Shown: piece after piece, positions 1 to 7,997 of the stretch
Layout of the letters: each line of letters starts with the position of its first letter
Numbering within the stretch: the first letter of the stretch is position 1
DNA from: an uncultured Oscillospiraceae bacterium
GTDB taxonomy: Bacteria > Bacillota > Clostridia > Oscillospirales > Oscillospiraceae
Direction of reading: 5' to 3'
Length of the DNA: 36,538 nt
NCBI GenBank assembly: GCA_947625945.1
Contig: CANQQI010000007.1
Location: 1 to 36,538, forward strand
Made by a program: the position numbers and the translations under genes
The notes under the pieces: generated by a model
What the model saw: the letters and a program-made list of their open reading frames with translations, nothing else
The model's database searches: none
Told to the model about the DNA's origin: nothing

Positions 1-84
1 GACGTGACCGCCCTCTATCTGCGGGGGGCGGTGCTGGCCCTGCGCACCAAGGATCTGCGGCGGATCCGGGTGCGCTGTGAATGA
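1..84 (+). CDS. feoA: FeoA-like protein, C-terminal end (partial)
   Basis: An open frame enters from the left edge and stops at 82-84. The 27 visible residues contain LYLRGAVLALRTKDLRRIRV, which resembles the closing beta strands of the small SH3-like FeoA domain, where an RGAxxALR segment is common. FeoA is a small cytoplasmic partner of the FeoB ferrous iron transporter. Its stop codon overlaps the feoB start in an ATGA arrangement, which fits translational coupling in a feoAB operon. The start and promoter lie outside the window. With so few residues the call rests as much on the feoB neighbour as on sequence. Confidence 0.7.
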   Translation, partial: DVTALYLRGAVLALRTKDLRRIRVRCE

Positions 85-1850
85 GAAGCAAGCCGGTACG
101 AATGCGAAAGGTGGCCCTGGCGGGCAACCCCAACGTGGGAAAGAGCACTCTGTTCAACGCCCTCACGGGGCTGCGGCAACACACCGGCAACTGGCCCGGC
201 AAGACAGTGGGCCTGGCCCAGGGCCGGGCCCGCCGGGGTAAAACAGAATATCTTTTCATCGATCTGCCGGGTACATATACCCTGGACGGTGCCTCGGAGG
301 ACGAGCGCATCGCCGGGGAATTTCTGAAGGACGGAGATTCGGACTGCGTAGTGGCGGTGTGCGACGCCAGCTGCCTGGAGCGGAGCCTGATCCTGACGCT
401 ACAGGTGCTATCCCGCTGCCGCCGGGTGGTGGTCTGCGTCAACCTGATGGACGAGGCGGAGCGCCAGGGCCTGCGCCTGGACCTGAAGGCCCTGGCGCGG
501 GAACTGGGCGCGCCGGTGGTGGCCACCTCCGCCAACCGGGGCCGGGGGCTGGAGGCCCTTCTGGCCCAGATCGACCGGGTCTGCGACGGCCCGGAGCGGC
601 CCTTGGGGCACTGGGAGGACCCAGTTGCCGCCGCGGAGGCCGTCTGCGCCGTCTGCCAGAGCCGGGACTCCGCACCGGAGGGGTGGCGGCTGACCCTGGA
701 CCGGATACTGGTGAGTCGGCGCCACGGCGTTCCCATTTTACTGGCGCTGCTGTTTGTCATCGTCTGGCTGACGGTCTGGGGGGCCAACTACCCCTCGGAG
801 CTGCTGGGCAGGCTGTTCGACTGGGGATATGACCGGTTGACGGTCATCCTTGCCTGGGCGCCCTGGTGGCTGCGGGGGGTGCTGGTGGACGGACTGTACG
901 CCACCTCCGCCCGGGTGATCTCCGTGATGCTGCCGCCAATGGCAATCTTTTTCCCGTTGTTCACGGTTTTGGAGGACGTGGGGTATCTGCCCCGGATGGC
1001 TTTTTTGCTGGACGGCTGCATGGCCAAATGCGGCGGCTGCGGCAAGCAGGCCCTGACTCTGGCCATGGGCCTGGGGTGCAACGCCGTGGGCGTGACAGGC
1101 TGCCGAATCATCGACTCCCCCCGGGAGCGGCTGGCGGCCATCCTCACCAATGCCATGGTGCCCTGCAACGGTCGGTTCCCCACCCTGATCCTGCTGGGAA
1201 GCCTGTTCTTTCCAGGACTGGGGGCCCCGGTCCTGGTGGCGGGCTGCGTCATGCTGGGGGTCCTGGGGGCCATGGCCGTCTCAGGCGCGTTGACCGGGAC
1301 GGTCCTCAAAAACCAGGAGAGCACCTTCATTATGGAGCTGCCTCCCTTCCGGCGGCCCCGGATCGGGCAGATCCTGATTCGTTCGCTGCTGGACCGGACG
1401 CTGTTCGTGGCGGGCAGGGCCCTGACGGTGGCGGCCCCGGCGGGGGTGGTTCTGTGGATCCTGGCCAATACCCGACTGCTTTCCTTGGCGGTGGGCCTTC
1501 TGGACCCTGTTGGCAGGTTTCTGGGAATGGATGGGGCCATTTTACTGGCCTTTTGCCTGGCCCTACCCGCCAACGAGCTGACGGTGCCGGTGCTGCTCAT
1601 GGCCCTCACCGGCGGGGGAAGCCTGCAAAGCGTGGCGGGTCTGGGCGGAGAGCTGCTGCTGTCGGCAGGCTGGACCTGGCAGACGGCGCTGTGCGTCATG
1701 GTGTTCACCCTGTTCCACTGGCCCTGCTCCACCACGCTGATGACGGTTTATCAGGAGACCCGGAGCATCGGAAAAACAGCGGCGGCATTTTTCCTGCCGA
1801 CCGCTGTGGGGGGAATCCTGTGTATCATGCTGCACCTACTCCTGGGCTAG
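81..1850 (+). CDS. feoB: Ferrous iron transport protein B, Cys-rich variant
   Basis: This is an inner-membrane Fe(II) transporter with an N-terminal G-protein domain. Visible GTPase motifs are G1 GNPNVGKST (residues 15-23), the G2 region around NWPGKT (37-42), G3 DLPG (61-64) and G4 NLMD (121-124). Hydrophobic helices start near residue 215 and continue to the C-terminus. At 589 residues it is shorter than E. coli FeoB (about 770). The gate region reads KCGGCGKQ followed by GLGCNAVGVTGC, so it carries more cysteines than the classical gate; similar Cys-rich forms are, from memory, common in Clostridia. The start at 81 overlaps the feoA stop; an in-frame ATG at 102 is an alternative. The 3' end overlaps the convergent SSB-like gene by 15 bases. 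Confidence 0.93.
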   Translation: MRSKPVRMRKVALAGNPNVGKSTLFNALTGLRQHTGNWPGKTVGLAQGRARRGKTEYLFIDLPGTYTLDGASEDERIAGEFLKDGDSDCVVAVCDASCLERSLILTLQVLSRCRRVVVCVNLMDEAERQGLRLDLKALARELGAPVVATSANRGRGLEALLAQIDRVCDGPERPLGHWEDPVAAAEAVCAVCQSRDSAPEGWRLTLDRILVSRRHGVPILLALLFVIVWLTVWGANYPSELLGRLFDWGYDRLTVILAWAPWWLRGVLVDGLYATSARVISVMLPPMAIFFPLFTVLEDVGYLPRMAFLLDGCMAKCGGCGKQALTLAMGLGCNAVGVTGCRIIDSPRERLAAILTNAMVPCNGRFPTLILLGSLFFPGLGAPVLVAGCVMLGVLGAMAVSGALTGTVLKNQESTFIMELPPFRRPRIGQILIRSLLDRTLFVAGRALTVAAPAGVVLWILANTRLLSLAVGLLDPVGRFLGMDGAILLAFCLALPANELTVPVLLMALTGGGSLQSVAGLGGELLLSAGWTWQTALCVMVFTLFHWPCSTTLMTVYQETRSIGKTAAAFFLPTAVGGILCIMLHLLLG

Positions 1851-2441
1851 ACAGGCGGAGAGGGCGGAGATCTCGTAGGCGGTGCGCTCCTCGGGCCCGT
1901 CTTCGGTGACCTTGGTATAGATTCGACTTTGAAGCCGGCCCTGGATCTGGAGCCGGTCCCGGGTGTGGCAGGCTGACAGCTCCTGGGCGGTCCTGCCCCA
2001 CAGAATGCAGGGCAGGTAATCCGCCCGGTGAAAAGCCCGGGGGACCGCCAGCATCACATCACAGATCTCCCGCCCCAGAGGGGTGCGGCGGTAGGTAGGC
2101 TCCCGGCAGAGGGTGCCCTCCAGCGTCACTTCGTTAAGAATCTCTCCGTCCTCTACGGCGATGGAGGCAGCGAAGACGAAAATCAGCAGCCGTCGGTTCC
2201 CGGCCTCCCGGAAGTTATGGGAGCGGACCTGGCCGGTAACGGTGAGCATCCCCCCTGCCGTGGGATCCAGCCCGGCCAGAAGGGTCTCCTCCCCAATCAC
2301 CGGCAGCAGGTCCACTGCCCCGGAGAGCCTGGGGACCTCCAAAAGAAAGCGATAAAATTTTTTCCCATGGTTTTCGTGGGAGAAAACCGGCAGGGCATGG
2401 AGACTGCCCCGCAGCAGGGCGCGGTTAGCCGTATGTTCCAA
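1836..2441 (-). CDS. SSB-like OB-fold protein, probably two OB domains
   Basis: The protein of about 200 residues resembles the second, divergent single-stranded DNA-binding proteins annotated in many Clostridia. Two OB-like segments can be seen: one in the first half ending in LTVTGQVRSHN, and one in the second half with NEVTLEGTLCREPTYR, then LPCILWGRTAQEL and LQIQGRLQSR, which follow the SSB pattern (gene-start strand, W-G-x-x-A, then a G-R-L strand). It lacks the acidic DDxxPF tail that recruits partner proteins in canonical SSB, and a full-length canonical ssb lies at 25122. I favour a TTG start at 2439-2441, because GAGGTGG sits at the right distance; GTG at 2448-2450 is the alternative. 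Function is inferred from fold only. Confidence 0.65.
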   Translation of the reverse strand: MEHTANRALLRGSLHALPVFSHENHGKKFYRFLLEVPRLSGAVDLLPVIGEETLLAGLDPTAGGMLTVTGQVRSHNFREAGNRRLLIFVFAASIAVEDGEILNEVTLEGTLCREPTYRRTPLGREICDVMLAVPRAFHRADYLPCILWGRTAQELSACHTRDRLQIQGRLQSRIYTKVTEDGPEERTAYEISALSACLAQE

Positions 2442-2499
2442 TGGTACCACCTCAGATTTCAGATGTATGGAACATCCTATGCGCCGATCTCTTTGGTAT

Positions 2500-2522
2500 G
2501 CGCCCGCCGTTTCGGCGGGCGC
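2500..2522 (-). terminator. GC-rich hairpin after the Gfo/Idh gene
   Basis: A perfect 10-bp stem (GCGCCCGCCG / CGGCGGGCGC) closes on a TTT loop. It starts 6 bases beyond the stop codon of the minus-strand oxidoreductase gene at 2529. There is no clear T-run on the minus side, so it may be a weak terminator or an mRNA 3'-end protector for the locus. Confidence 0.6.
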
Positions 2523-2528
2523 CGGGGG

Positions 2529-3806
2529 TTATTTTCCGAAATCTGACAGCGTGATGGCCCTTCCCCCGTGGAGACGGCTTTCCTCGGCGGCCAACGCCAT
2601 GATGTGGCTCTCCACGGACACGTCGATGGAGGTCAGGGCCTCCCGCCCTCCCAGGGAGATGAGACGGCAGAAGTCCTCCATCATCCGCTGATCCCCACCG
2701 CCGTGGCCGGCGTACTCGTCCTGAATGGGGTCCAGCTGATAGACGGTTTCCGGCCTGCCGAAGGGCCGGAGCACCACCCGCTGGTCGTCCAGATTTCCCT
2801 CCAGCTCTCCCATGCTGCCTGTGAGACGGATGGTGCGGTAGCACCCCTCCGTAAAGGCGGAGAGGTGGAAGGCGGCGGTGACGCCCCCCTCAAATTCCAA
2901 GTTCACGATCTGATGGTCCGCCACGTCGTTGTCACAACGGTAGACGCAGCGGCCATAGGGGCCGGTCCGCAGGGCCTTGCGGATGCCCGCCTCGGACACA
3001 TCGCCGGTCAGCACGGTCAGGGGCCACTGGCGGTGGCCGCCGAAATAGCCGCTGGCGGGATTGGTCAGGTAAATTTTCTCGGCATCGTATGGGCATTCGT
3101 CCTTTACTCGGCAGTCCAGGCACCGGGCGGCGCTGCCCACCGGGGCGTTGACGGAGCGGAACCAGTCCAGGCTTCCGAAGCTGGACACCCGGAGGCAGGG
3201 CTTTCCAATCAAATAACGGAGGATGTCCATGTCGTGGCAGCTCTTGGCCAGAATGACGGGACTGCTGTCCTCCGTCCGGCGCCAGTTGCCCCGGACATAG
3301 CTGTGGGCAAAGTGCCAGTAGGCCACGTTTTCCGTGGCCACCACGGATTCCAGCTTTCCGATGGTTCCGCAGGCCAGCAGCTCCTTGAGCTTCTGGTAGA
3401 ACTGGGTGTAGCGCAGCACATGGCACACCACCACGATCCGGCCGGTTTCATGGGCCTTCTCCCGCAGGGCGACGCACTCCGAAAGGCTGGGGGAGATGGG
3501 CTTTTCCAGCAGAAGGTGGTAGCCCTTTTCCAGAGCGGGAATGGCGAAGCGAATGTGGTCGCTGTCCTGGGTGGTGATGAACATGGCGTCCGCCAGCTTT
3601 TTCTGGGCAAGCATGGCCTCCCCAGAGGCGAAGCAGCGCTCCTCCGGCACCCCAAATTCCCGGACCGCCAGGGCCCGCCGTTCCGGCCGAGGGTCCGCCA
3701 CGGCCACGATCTCCATTTCCTCGGGGCGGAGCTGTTGATAACTGCCGTAGGCCTCCGCGCCCCGGGTGCCGAAGCCGCAGATGGCAACAGTGATTTTTCT
3801 TCCCAT
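2529..3806 (-). CDS. Gfo/Idh/MocA oxidoreductase with a Cys cluster
   Basis: An NAD(P)-dependent sugar oxidoreductase-like protein of 425 residues. The N-terminus has a Rossmann strand and glycine loop (VAICGFGTRG, about residues 7-16) and the family's EKP motif (LLLEKPIS, 98-105), whose lysine is usually catalytic. A CHDMDILRYL segment (190-199) matches the substrate-side His/Asp region. A middle insertion holds five cysteines in two groups (C229, C232, C238 and C287, C291), which suggests a structural metal site; related Gfo/Idh proteins are known to carry a similar CxxC...CPY segment. It is the last gene of the minus-strand set, 14 bases after the GH20 gene, with an AAGGAG ribosome site supporting the ATG at 3806. 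The substrate cannot be read from sequence. Confidence 0.85.
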   Translation of the reverse strand: MGRKITVAICGFGTRGAEAYGSYQQLRPEEMEIVAVADPRPERRALAVREFGVPEERCFASGEAMLAQKKLADAMFITTQDSDHIRFAIPALEKGYHLLLEKPISPSLSECVALREKAHETGRIVVVCHVLRYTQFYQKLKELLACGTIGKLESVVATENVAYWHFAHSYVRGNWRRTEDSSPVILAKSCHDMDILRYLIGKPCLRVSSFGSLDWFRSVNAPVGSAARCLDCRVKDECPYDAEKIYLTNPASGYFGGHRQWPLTVLTGDVSEAGIRKALRTGPYGRCVYRCDNDVADHQIVNLEFEGGVTAAFHLSAFTEGCYRTIRLTGSMGELEGNLDDQRVVLRPFGRPETVYQLDPIQDEYAGHGGGDQRMMEDFCRLISLGGREALTSIDVSVESHIMALAAEESRLHGGRAITLSDFGK

Positions 3807-3820
3807 GAGTTCCCTCTCCT

Positions 3821-5701
3821 TTACAGATCCACCTTACAGGCGGAGGCGATCTCTCCCCAAGCGTAGCTGCCCCGGAGGGCGCCGTCGGGCAGACGGGTAT
3901 AGGGAAGGGGCGTTTCCGCCAGAGCCGCCACAGCGACGTCCTCGCCGGCGGCGAAACCGGCCAGGGCCTCCTCAGCGGTCTGGAACCGGGCGATCTGACC
4001 GCCCAGGCGCAGATCGATGATCTCAAAGCCGTAGACTTTGTTGGTGGAATACCAGAGCGCCCGGTATTCCCGCCGCAGCCGCTCCAGCCGCTCCCGGGTC
4101 TCCTCCGCAAGAGCGGCGCAGGCCTTCGCGCCCGCTCGGTCCCCGGACCGGACGCAGGGTCCGGCGGTCTGGTGGAACCGGCATTTGGCGGCCAGGGCGG
4201 CGGCCAGGGCGGCGTAGAACCCAAACAGCTGGGAAAATTCGGGATTTTCCCTGGCGTATTTTTGATAATCCGCCTCCAGGGCGGCGTAGTGGGCGGCGGC
4301 GTCCACCCCCGCCAGGTCCGCCTCATAGAGGGGTACCAGCGGGTCCTGGTACAGCAAAAACTTGGCGGCGTTCACCGGACGCAGCTCCCAATCCTTTACC
4401 CCGGGAAGCTGATGGAACCGGGTCAGGTCCAAAAACGCCTGGCTGTCCGCGCCGGTGACGGCCCGGAACCGCTCCGCCACTTCCTGGGGATCATATTCTC
4501 CGGCATAGCAGAACTCGGCGTACACAGCCAGGCCGTAGAGCATGGCGAGCAGGTTGCACTCCGCGCCGTTGTCCCCCCAGGCGGCGGCGAAGACCAGGGG
4601 CACCTGATGGGCCCGGGCCTGGCGCAGGCCGGGGAGGGCGGTTTGGAGGGTCTTTTCATAGTGGGGCGCGGGGCCGGTCCAGGTCCAGATCCCCCCGGCG
4701 AAGGCCTTGGGGGCAGCGAAGGCCTCGTGCATGGCAAGCATCCGGTCGTAGGTGGCCTCGTCGTGGTGGTAGTAGTCCCAGTAGACCAGGGTGATGTCCT
4801 CCGGGGCCTGGGCCACCACCTGTTCCGGCACCGAGGGGGCGTCGTAATAGCCCTCGCTGGGGCTACTAAGGCGGAAATACATATCGCTCCACATCATGGC
4901 GGAAAGCCCCAGCTCTCGGACGGCGGCACCCACATTTTTCAGGTGCCGCTGCATCAGCTGGAAGGCGGGGGTGTAGGGATGGCGGTGCATATACACGCCC
5001 TTGCCCAGGAAGAAGGCCTCGTCCAGGCCGATGTGGATCCGCTTGGAGCGGTAAGGCGCGGAGGCGGACGCCAGCATGGCCCGGATGAAGGCCAGGCTGG
5101 CCTCATCGTCCACCAGAAGCACCTCCTCGGTGTCCTTCATGTGGGCCATGGCGGGCCAGTGGAGGGCTCGGTTCAGGTGCCCAAGGGTCTGGATGCAGGG
5201 ACACAGCTCAATGCCCAGGGCGTCGGCGTAGTCGTCCAGCTTGGAGAGCTCCTCTTTGCTGTACCGGCCCCGAAGGTAGCCGAAATAGGGGTAGCCCTCC
5301 ACCTCGTAGGTGTCCTCGGTGTACATCATCCCCAGGTCCATGCCCAGCATGGCCATTTTTCGGAAGAAATACCGGAGAGTCTCGGGCTTTAATACCGCGT
5401 TGCGGGAGCAGTCGAACATAATGCCCAGGGTCTCAAAGCAGGGCTTCTGGACCAGGGAGACCGTCTCATCCCAGTGCTGGGCCAGCAGGGACAGGCCCCG
5501 GAAGCACTCCACAGGTTTGCCCCAGACGATCCGGGCACCTGTGGCGTCCGTCTCCAGGACAAGCCCCGACCCTTGGCAGAAGGTCACGGGGAAGCCCCCG
5601 TCGTCCCGGGCAAGGCCCAGGTCCCCCGCCATGTAGGCAAACCCCTCCTCAAACCGGGCGGGCAGCTGACCCAGGATTCGGATGGCGCGGGCCGTCTTCA
5701 T
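3821..5701 (-). CDS. gcnA: GH20 beta-N-acetylhexosaminidase, GcnA type
   Basis: A 626-residue protein, close to the length of streptococcal GcnA (about 627). It should release terminal beta-GlcNAc or GalNAc from glycans. The TIM-barrel start reads IMFDCSRNAVLK (94-105) and MMYTEDTYEVEGYPYFGYLRGRY (125-147), both typical of the GcnA group. The catalytic Asp-Glu pair of GH20 is visible in HIGLDEA (D227, E228). No signal peptide is present, so it probably acts in the cytoplasm on imported oligosaccharides. The ATG at 5699-5701 is chosen because GGAGG lies 7 bases upstream; a GTG directly before it is the alternative. It overlaps the upstream oxidoreductase stop, so translation is probably coupled. 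Together with nagA and nagB it defines the locus as N-acetylhexosamine catabolism. Confidence 0.88.
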   Translation of the reverse strand: MKTARAIRILGQLPARFEEGFAYMAGDLGLARDDGGFPVTFCQGSGLVLETDATGARIVWGKPVECFRGLSLLAQHWDETVSLVQKPCFETLGIMFDCSRNAVLKPETLRYFFRKMAMLGMDLGMMYTEDTYEVEGYPYFGYLRGRYSKEELSKLDDYADALGIELCPCIQTLGHLNRALHWPAMAHMKDTEEVLLVDDEASLAFIRAMLASASAPYRSKRIHIGLDEAFFLGKGVYMHRHPYTPAFQLMQRHLKNVGAAVRELGLSAMMWSDMYFRLSSPSEGYYDAPSVPEQVVAQAPEDITLVYWDYYHHDEATYDRMLAMHEAFAAPKAFAGGIWTWTGPAPHYEKTLQTALPGLRQARAHQVPLVFAAAWGDNGAECNLLAMLYGLAVYAEFCYAGEYDPQEVAERFRAVTGADSQAFLDLTRFHQLPGVKDWELRPVNAAKFLLYQDPLVPLYEADLAGVDAAAHYAALEADYQKYARENPEFSQLFGFYAALAAALAAKCRFHQTAGPCVRSGDRAGAKACAALAEETRERLERLRREYRALWYSTNKVYGFEIIDLRLGGQIARFQTAEEALAGFAAGEDVAVAALAETPLPYTRLPDGALRGSYAWGEIASACKVDL

Positions 5702-6738
5702 CACTTGACCTCCTTGATTCGGACAGGTCGGTGCTCGGCGGCGGACTGATAGGCCCCCAGCACGATCTGCAGGGCCTTTTTCCCCTCCAGGGCATCAATC
5801 AACAGCTCCCCGTTGCCCAAAATGGCCTGGGTGAAGTTCGCCACCTGCTGGATGTGGCCCCGGCCGCTGATCTTGGTGGGGTCGGAGCTGCTCCGGCTGT
5901 CGGTCATGCCGCACCCCTCATGGGGCAGGCCCTTGTCGTCGGCCACATCCCAGAGCAGGATCCGGTCCTCCTCCAGAATGATGGTTCCCTCTTTTCCGCA
6001 CAGCTCCAATCGGCGGCAGAAGCCGGAGTACATACTGGTGGTGGCCTGGATGACCCCCACCGCCCCGTTGTGGAACTCCGTCACGGCGCTGAGGGTGTCC
6101 TCCACCTCGATGTTCCGGGCCAGGGTCTTGGAGCAGGCATAGATGGTATCGATGGGCCCGGCCAGATATTGCAGCAGGTCCACCCCATGGATGCCCTGGT
6201 TCATCAGCGCGCCGCCGCCGTCCAGGGCCTTGGTCCCCCGCCAAGCGCCGGAGTTGTAATAGGCCTGGCTGCGGTGATACTTCATGTACAGGTCGGCGCA
6301 TACCAGCTTGCCCAGCACCTTCCGGTCCATAGCGTGCTTGACCTGCTGCACCGCCGGCGAAAAGCGGAGCTGGCTGATCACGCTGACCAGCACCTTTTTA
6401 GCCCGGGCCCGGCGGATGATCTGGTCGCATTCCTCCATGGTCAGGGCAATGGGCTTCTCGATCAGGACGTGCCGCCCATGCTCGATGGCCTCCAGGGCAA
6501 ACTGTGCGTGGAGGCCGCTGGGCGTGCAGACGCACACCGCCTGCACGCTTTCGTCATCCCAGATCGCTTGGGTATCGGGATAGGCCCGGGTGCCGATATC
6601 CTCGGCGAACCGGGCTGTTTTTTCCGGGTCCCGTCCGCATACGCCCGCTAGGGCGGCGTCGGGGCAGGCCCGGATGGCCGCGATATGATATTTGGAGATC
6701 ATGCCGCAGCCGATGACAGCGTAGGTGATCTTTTCCAT
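5701..6738 (-). CDS. Gfo/Idh/MocA sugar oxidoreductase
   Basis: A 345-residue NAD(P)-dependent dehydrogenase-like protein. Visible features are the Rossmann motif AVIGCGMISKYH (6-17), the EKP motif HVLIEKPIAL, and a segment reading YYNSGAWRGT followed by LDGGGALMNQGIHGVDLL, characteristic of the Gfo/Idh subgroup that includes UDP-sugar 3-dehydrogenases such as WlbA. The start is set at the ATG with GGAGGG 7 bases upstream, and an in-frame upstream extension overlaps the enolase-family gene and looks non-coding. It begins one base past the stop of that gene and its own stop overlaps the GH20 start. The protein at 10157 shares the same signature segment, so the two are probably paralogues. Oxidation at sugar C3 is a family-based guess. 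Confidence 0.87.
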   Translation of the reverse strand: MEKITYAVIGCGMISKYHIAAIRACPDAALAGVCGRDPEKTARFAEDIGTRAYPDTQAIWDDESVQAVCVCTPSGLHAQFALEAIEHGRHVLIEKPIALTMEECDQIIRRARAKKVLVSVISQLRFSPAVQQVKHAMDRKVLGKLVCADLYMKYHRSQAYYNSGAWRGTKALDGGGALMNQGIHGVDLLQYLAGPIDTIYACSKTLARNIEVEDTLSAVTEFHNGAVGVIQATTSMYSGFCRRLELCGKEGTIILEEDRILLWDVADDKGLPHEGCGMTDSRSSSDPTKISGRGHIQQVANFTQAILGNGELLIDALEGKKALQIVLGAYQSAAEHRPVRIKEVK

Positions 6739-6739
6739 T

Positions 6740-7996
6740 TTACTCCCTCCAAATGCCTCCATCGTGTTGATAATATCGGTCGTTGAGCGGATAGAGGCCC
6801 CCCTCCGGGACGGTCCAGGGCTCTCCCCAGGCAGGGCTTTCCCGGCAAAGGGCCTGCCAATTCCGGTAATTTTGCGCGCCATTGGTTTCAAACACCCCCC
6901 GTTTCAGGCCGGGCAGGGGGGCGAGTCCGGCGGCGAAGCGTTTGTTCAGCTCCACCATGGTTGGATTTACGGTCAGATCGGCGCAGAAGCAGGGAAGGCC
7001 CCGCTTTCCCGCCTCCTCCAGCACCCCCAGGGACACGGACACGGTCTTGGCGATGGGCTTGAGGGCCATGGCCCGGTAGCCCAGCTGGTCCATAAGAAGG
7101 GCCGCGTCCTGGGGAGAATGGGCGCTTTCGTCCCCGGCCACCGTCACGGGAAGGCCGGATACATCCTGCAAGCAGTCCTCCGGGAAGGGCTCCTCCAGCA
7201 GCAAAATATGTTCCAAAGCCCCCATTTTGTCCGCCGCCTCCAAGAAGACGGTCAGCCGCTGCCGGGTATCGTAGCGCCCGTTGGCGTCCAGATAGTAAGC
7301 GGGGCGGCCCGATTTGGTCCAGGGGGTCTCCAAGGAGGACAAAAGCCCATGGAGCCGTTCCAGCCGCCGGATGTCCCACTCCAGCATTTCTCTGGGGTCG
7401 TTCCGGCCTCCGGGATTGGAGCCGATCTTGATTTTGAACAGGAAGCAGCCCTGCTTCGCCAGGGTCAGCACCTGCTCCTCTTCGGTGTCGTAGGAGATCA
7501 GGGGGATGGTGCCCAGAGCCGGCTGTTTCCCACCCAGGTAGGCGGTCGCGGTGAGGGCGGCAAAGTCCGGCTTCCCCTGGGACAGCCGGTACAGCTTCCA
7601 GAGGGCCCAGTCCACCCCGGTCAGAGCGTTGAGGGCGAAGGTCGGACGTAGATTGGGGCGCCCGGTGAGCCTCCGTCCCTCCTTCAGCACCTCCGGCAGC
7701 AGCTTTTCCAGCATTTTGGGGGGCGGCTCCAGCGTCCTTCCCGGCAGCAGCTCCAGGGCGAACCGGGTCAGCGCCAGCATTTTTTCGTTTCCCCCGTCCT
7801 GGCCCCACTGGGCGAAGACGGCGCTGTCGCTCCATAGGACGCTTTGGACACTCTGGCCGGTGGCAATGTTTCCACCGTCGGTCTCCAGCCGGCAGCTGAC
7901 TTGCCACAGCTCGGTGAGGGCGCCGCCCTTGAACCCGAAACGGGTGTTCAGAGGCTCCCGGCGGCAGATCAGGCCGGCAGATTTAATTTTTTCCAT
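6740..7996 (-). CDS. Enolase-superfamily protein (mandelate racemase/muconate lactonizing-like)
   Basis: A 418-residue member of the enolase superfamily, which abstracts a proton alpha to a carboxylate to catalyse dehydration, racemisation or lactonisation of acids. The barrel has the KxK base pair (FKIKIG, K188 and K190), metal ligands in YLDANGRY (D237), LLEEPF (E268 or E269) and AGDES (D289/E290), and a lysine on the far side (LKPIAK, K313). The usual His-Asp dyad of mandelate racemase is not evident. A sugar-acid or acidic aglycone substrate is possible but unproven. It starts one base after the hydroxyacid dehydrogenase stop without a strong ribosome site, so translation is likely coupled. 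Its presence beside nagA, nagB and GH20 is unusual. Confidence 0.78.
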   Translation of the reverse strand: MEKIKSAGLICRREPLNTRFGFKGGALTELWQVSCRLETDGGNIATGQSVQSVLWSDSAVFAQWGQDGGNEKMLALTRFALELLPGRTLEPPPKMLEKLLPEVLKEGRRLTGRPNLRPTFALNALTGVDWALWKLYRLSQGKPDFAALTATAYLGGKQPALGTIPLISYDTEEEQVLTLAKQGCFLFKIKIGSNPGGRNDPREMLEWDIRRLERLHGLLSSLETPWTKSGRPAYYLDANGRYDTRQRLTVFLEAADKMGALEHILLLEEPFPEDCLQDVSGLPVTVAGDESAHSPQDAALLMDQLGYRAMALKPIAKTVSVSLGVLEEAGKRGLPCFCADLTVNPTMVELNKRFAAGLAPLPGLKRGVFETNGAQNYRNWQALCRESPAWGEPWTVPEGGLYPLNDRYYQHDGGIWRE

Positions 7997-7997
7997 G

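Noticed and set aside
359-1909. Long overlapping frames on both strands within feoB and other genes
   Set aside because: High GC in the third codon position creates long shadow frames. They have low-complexity Gly/Ala/Pro/Arg translations, no ribosome sites and lie inside strong gene calls.
2529-3806. Calling this Gfo/Idh protein a GH109 alpha-N-acetylgalactosaminidase
   Set aside because: GH109 enzymes are Gfo/Idh-like, but I do not see their characteristic sequence here, and the cysteine insertion suggests another subgroup.
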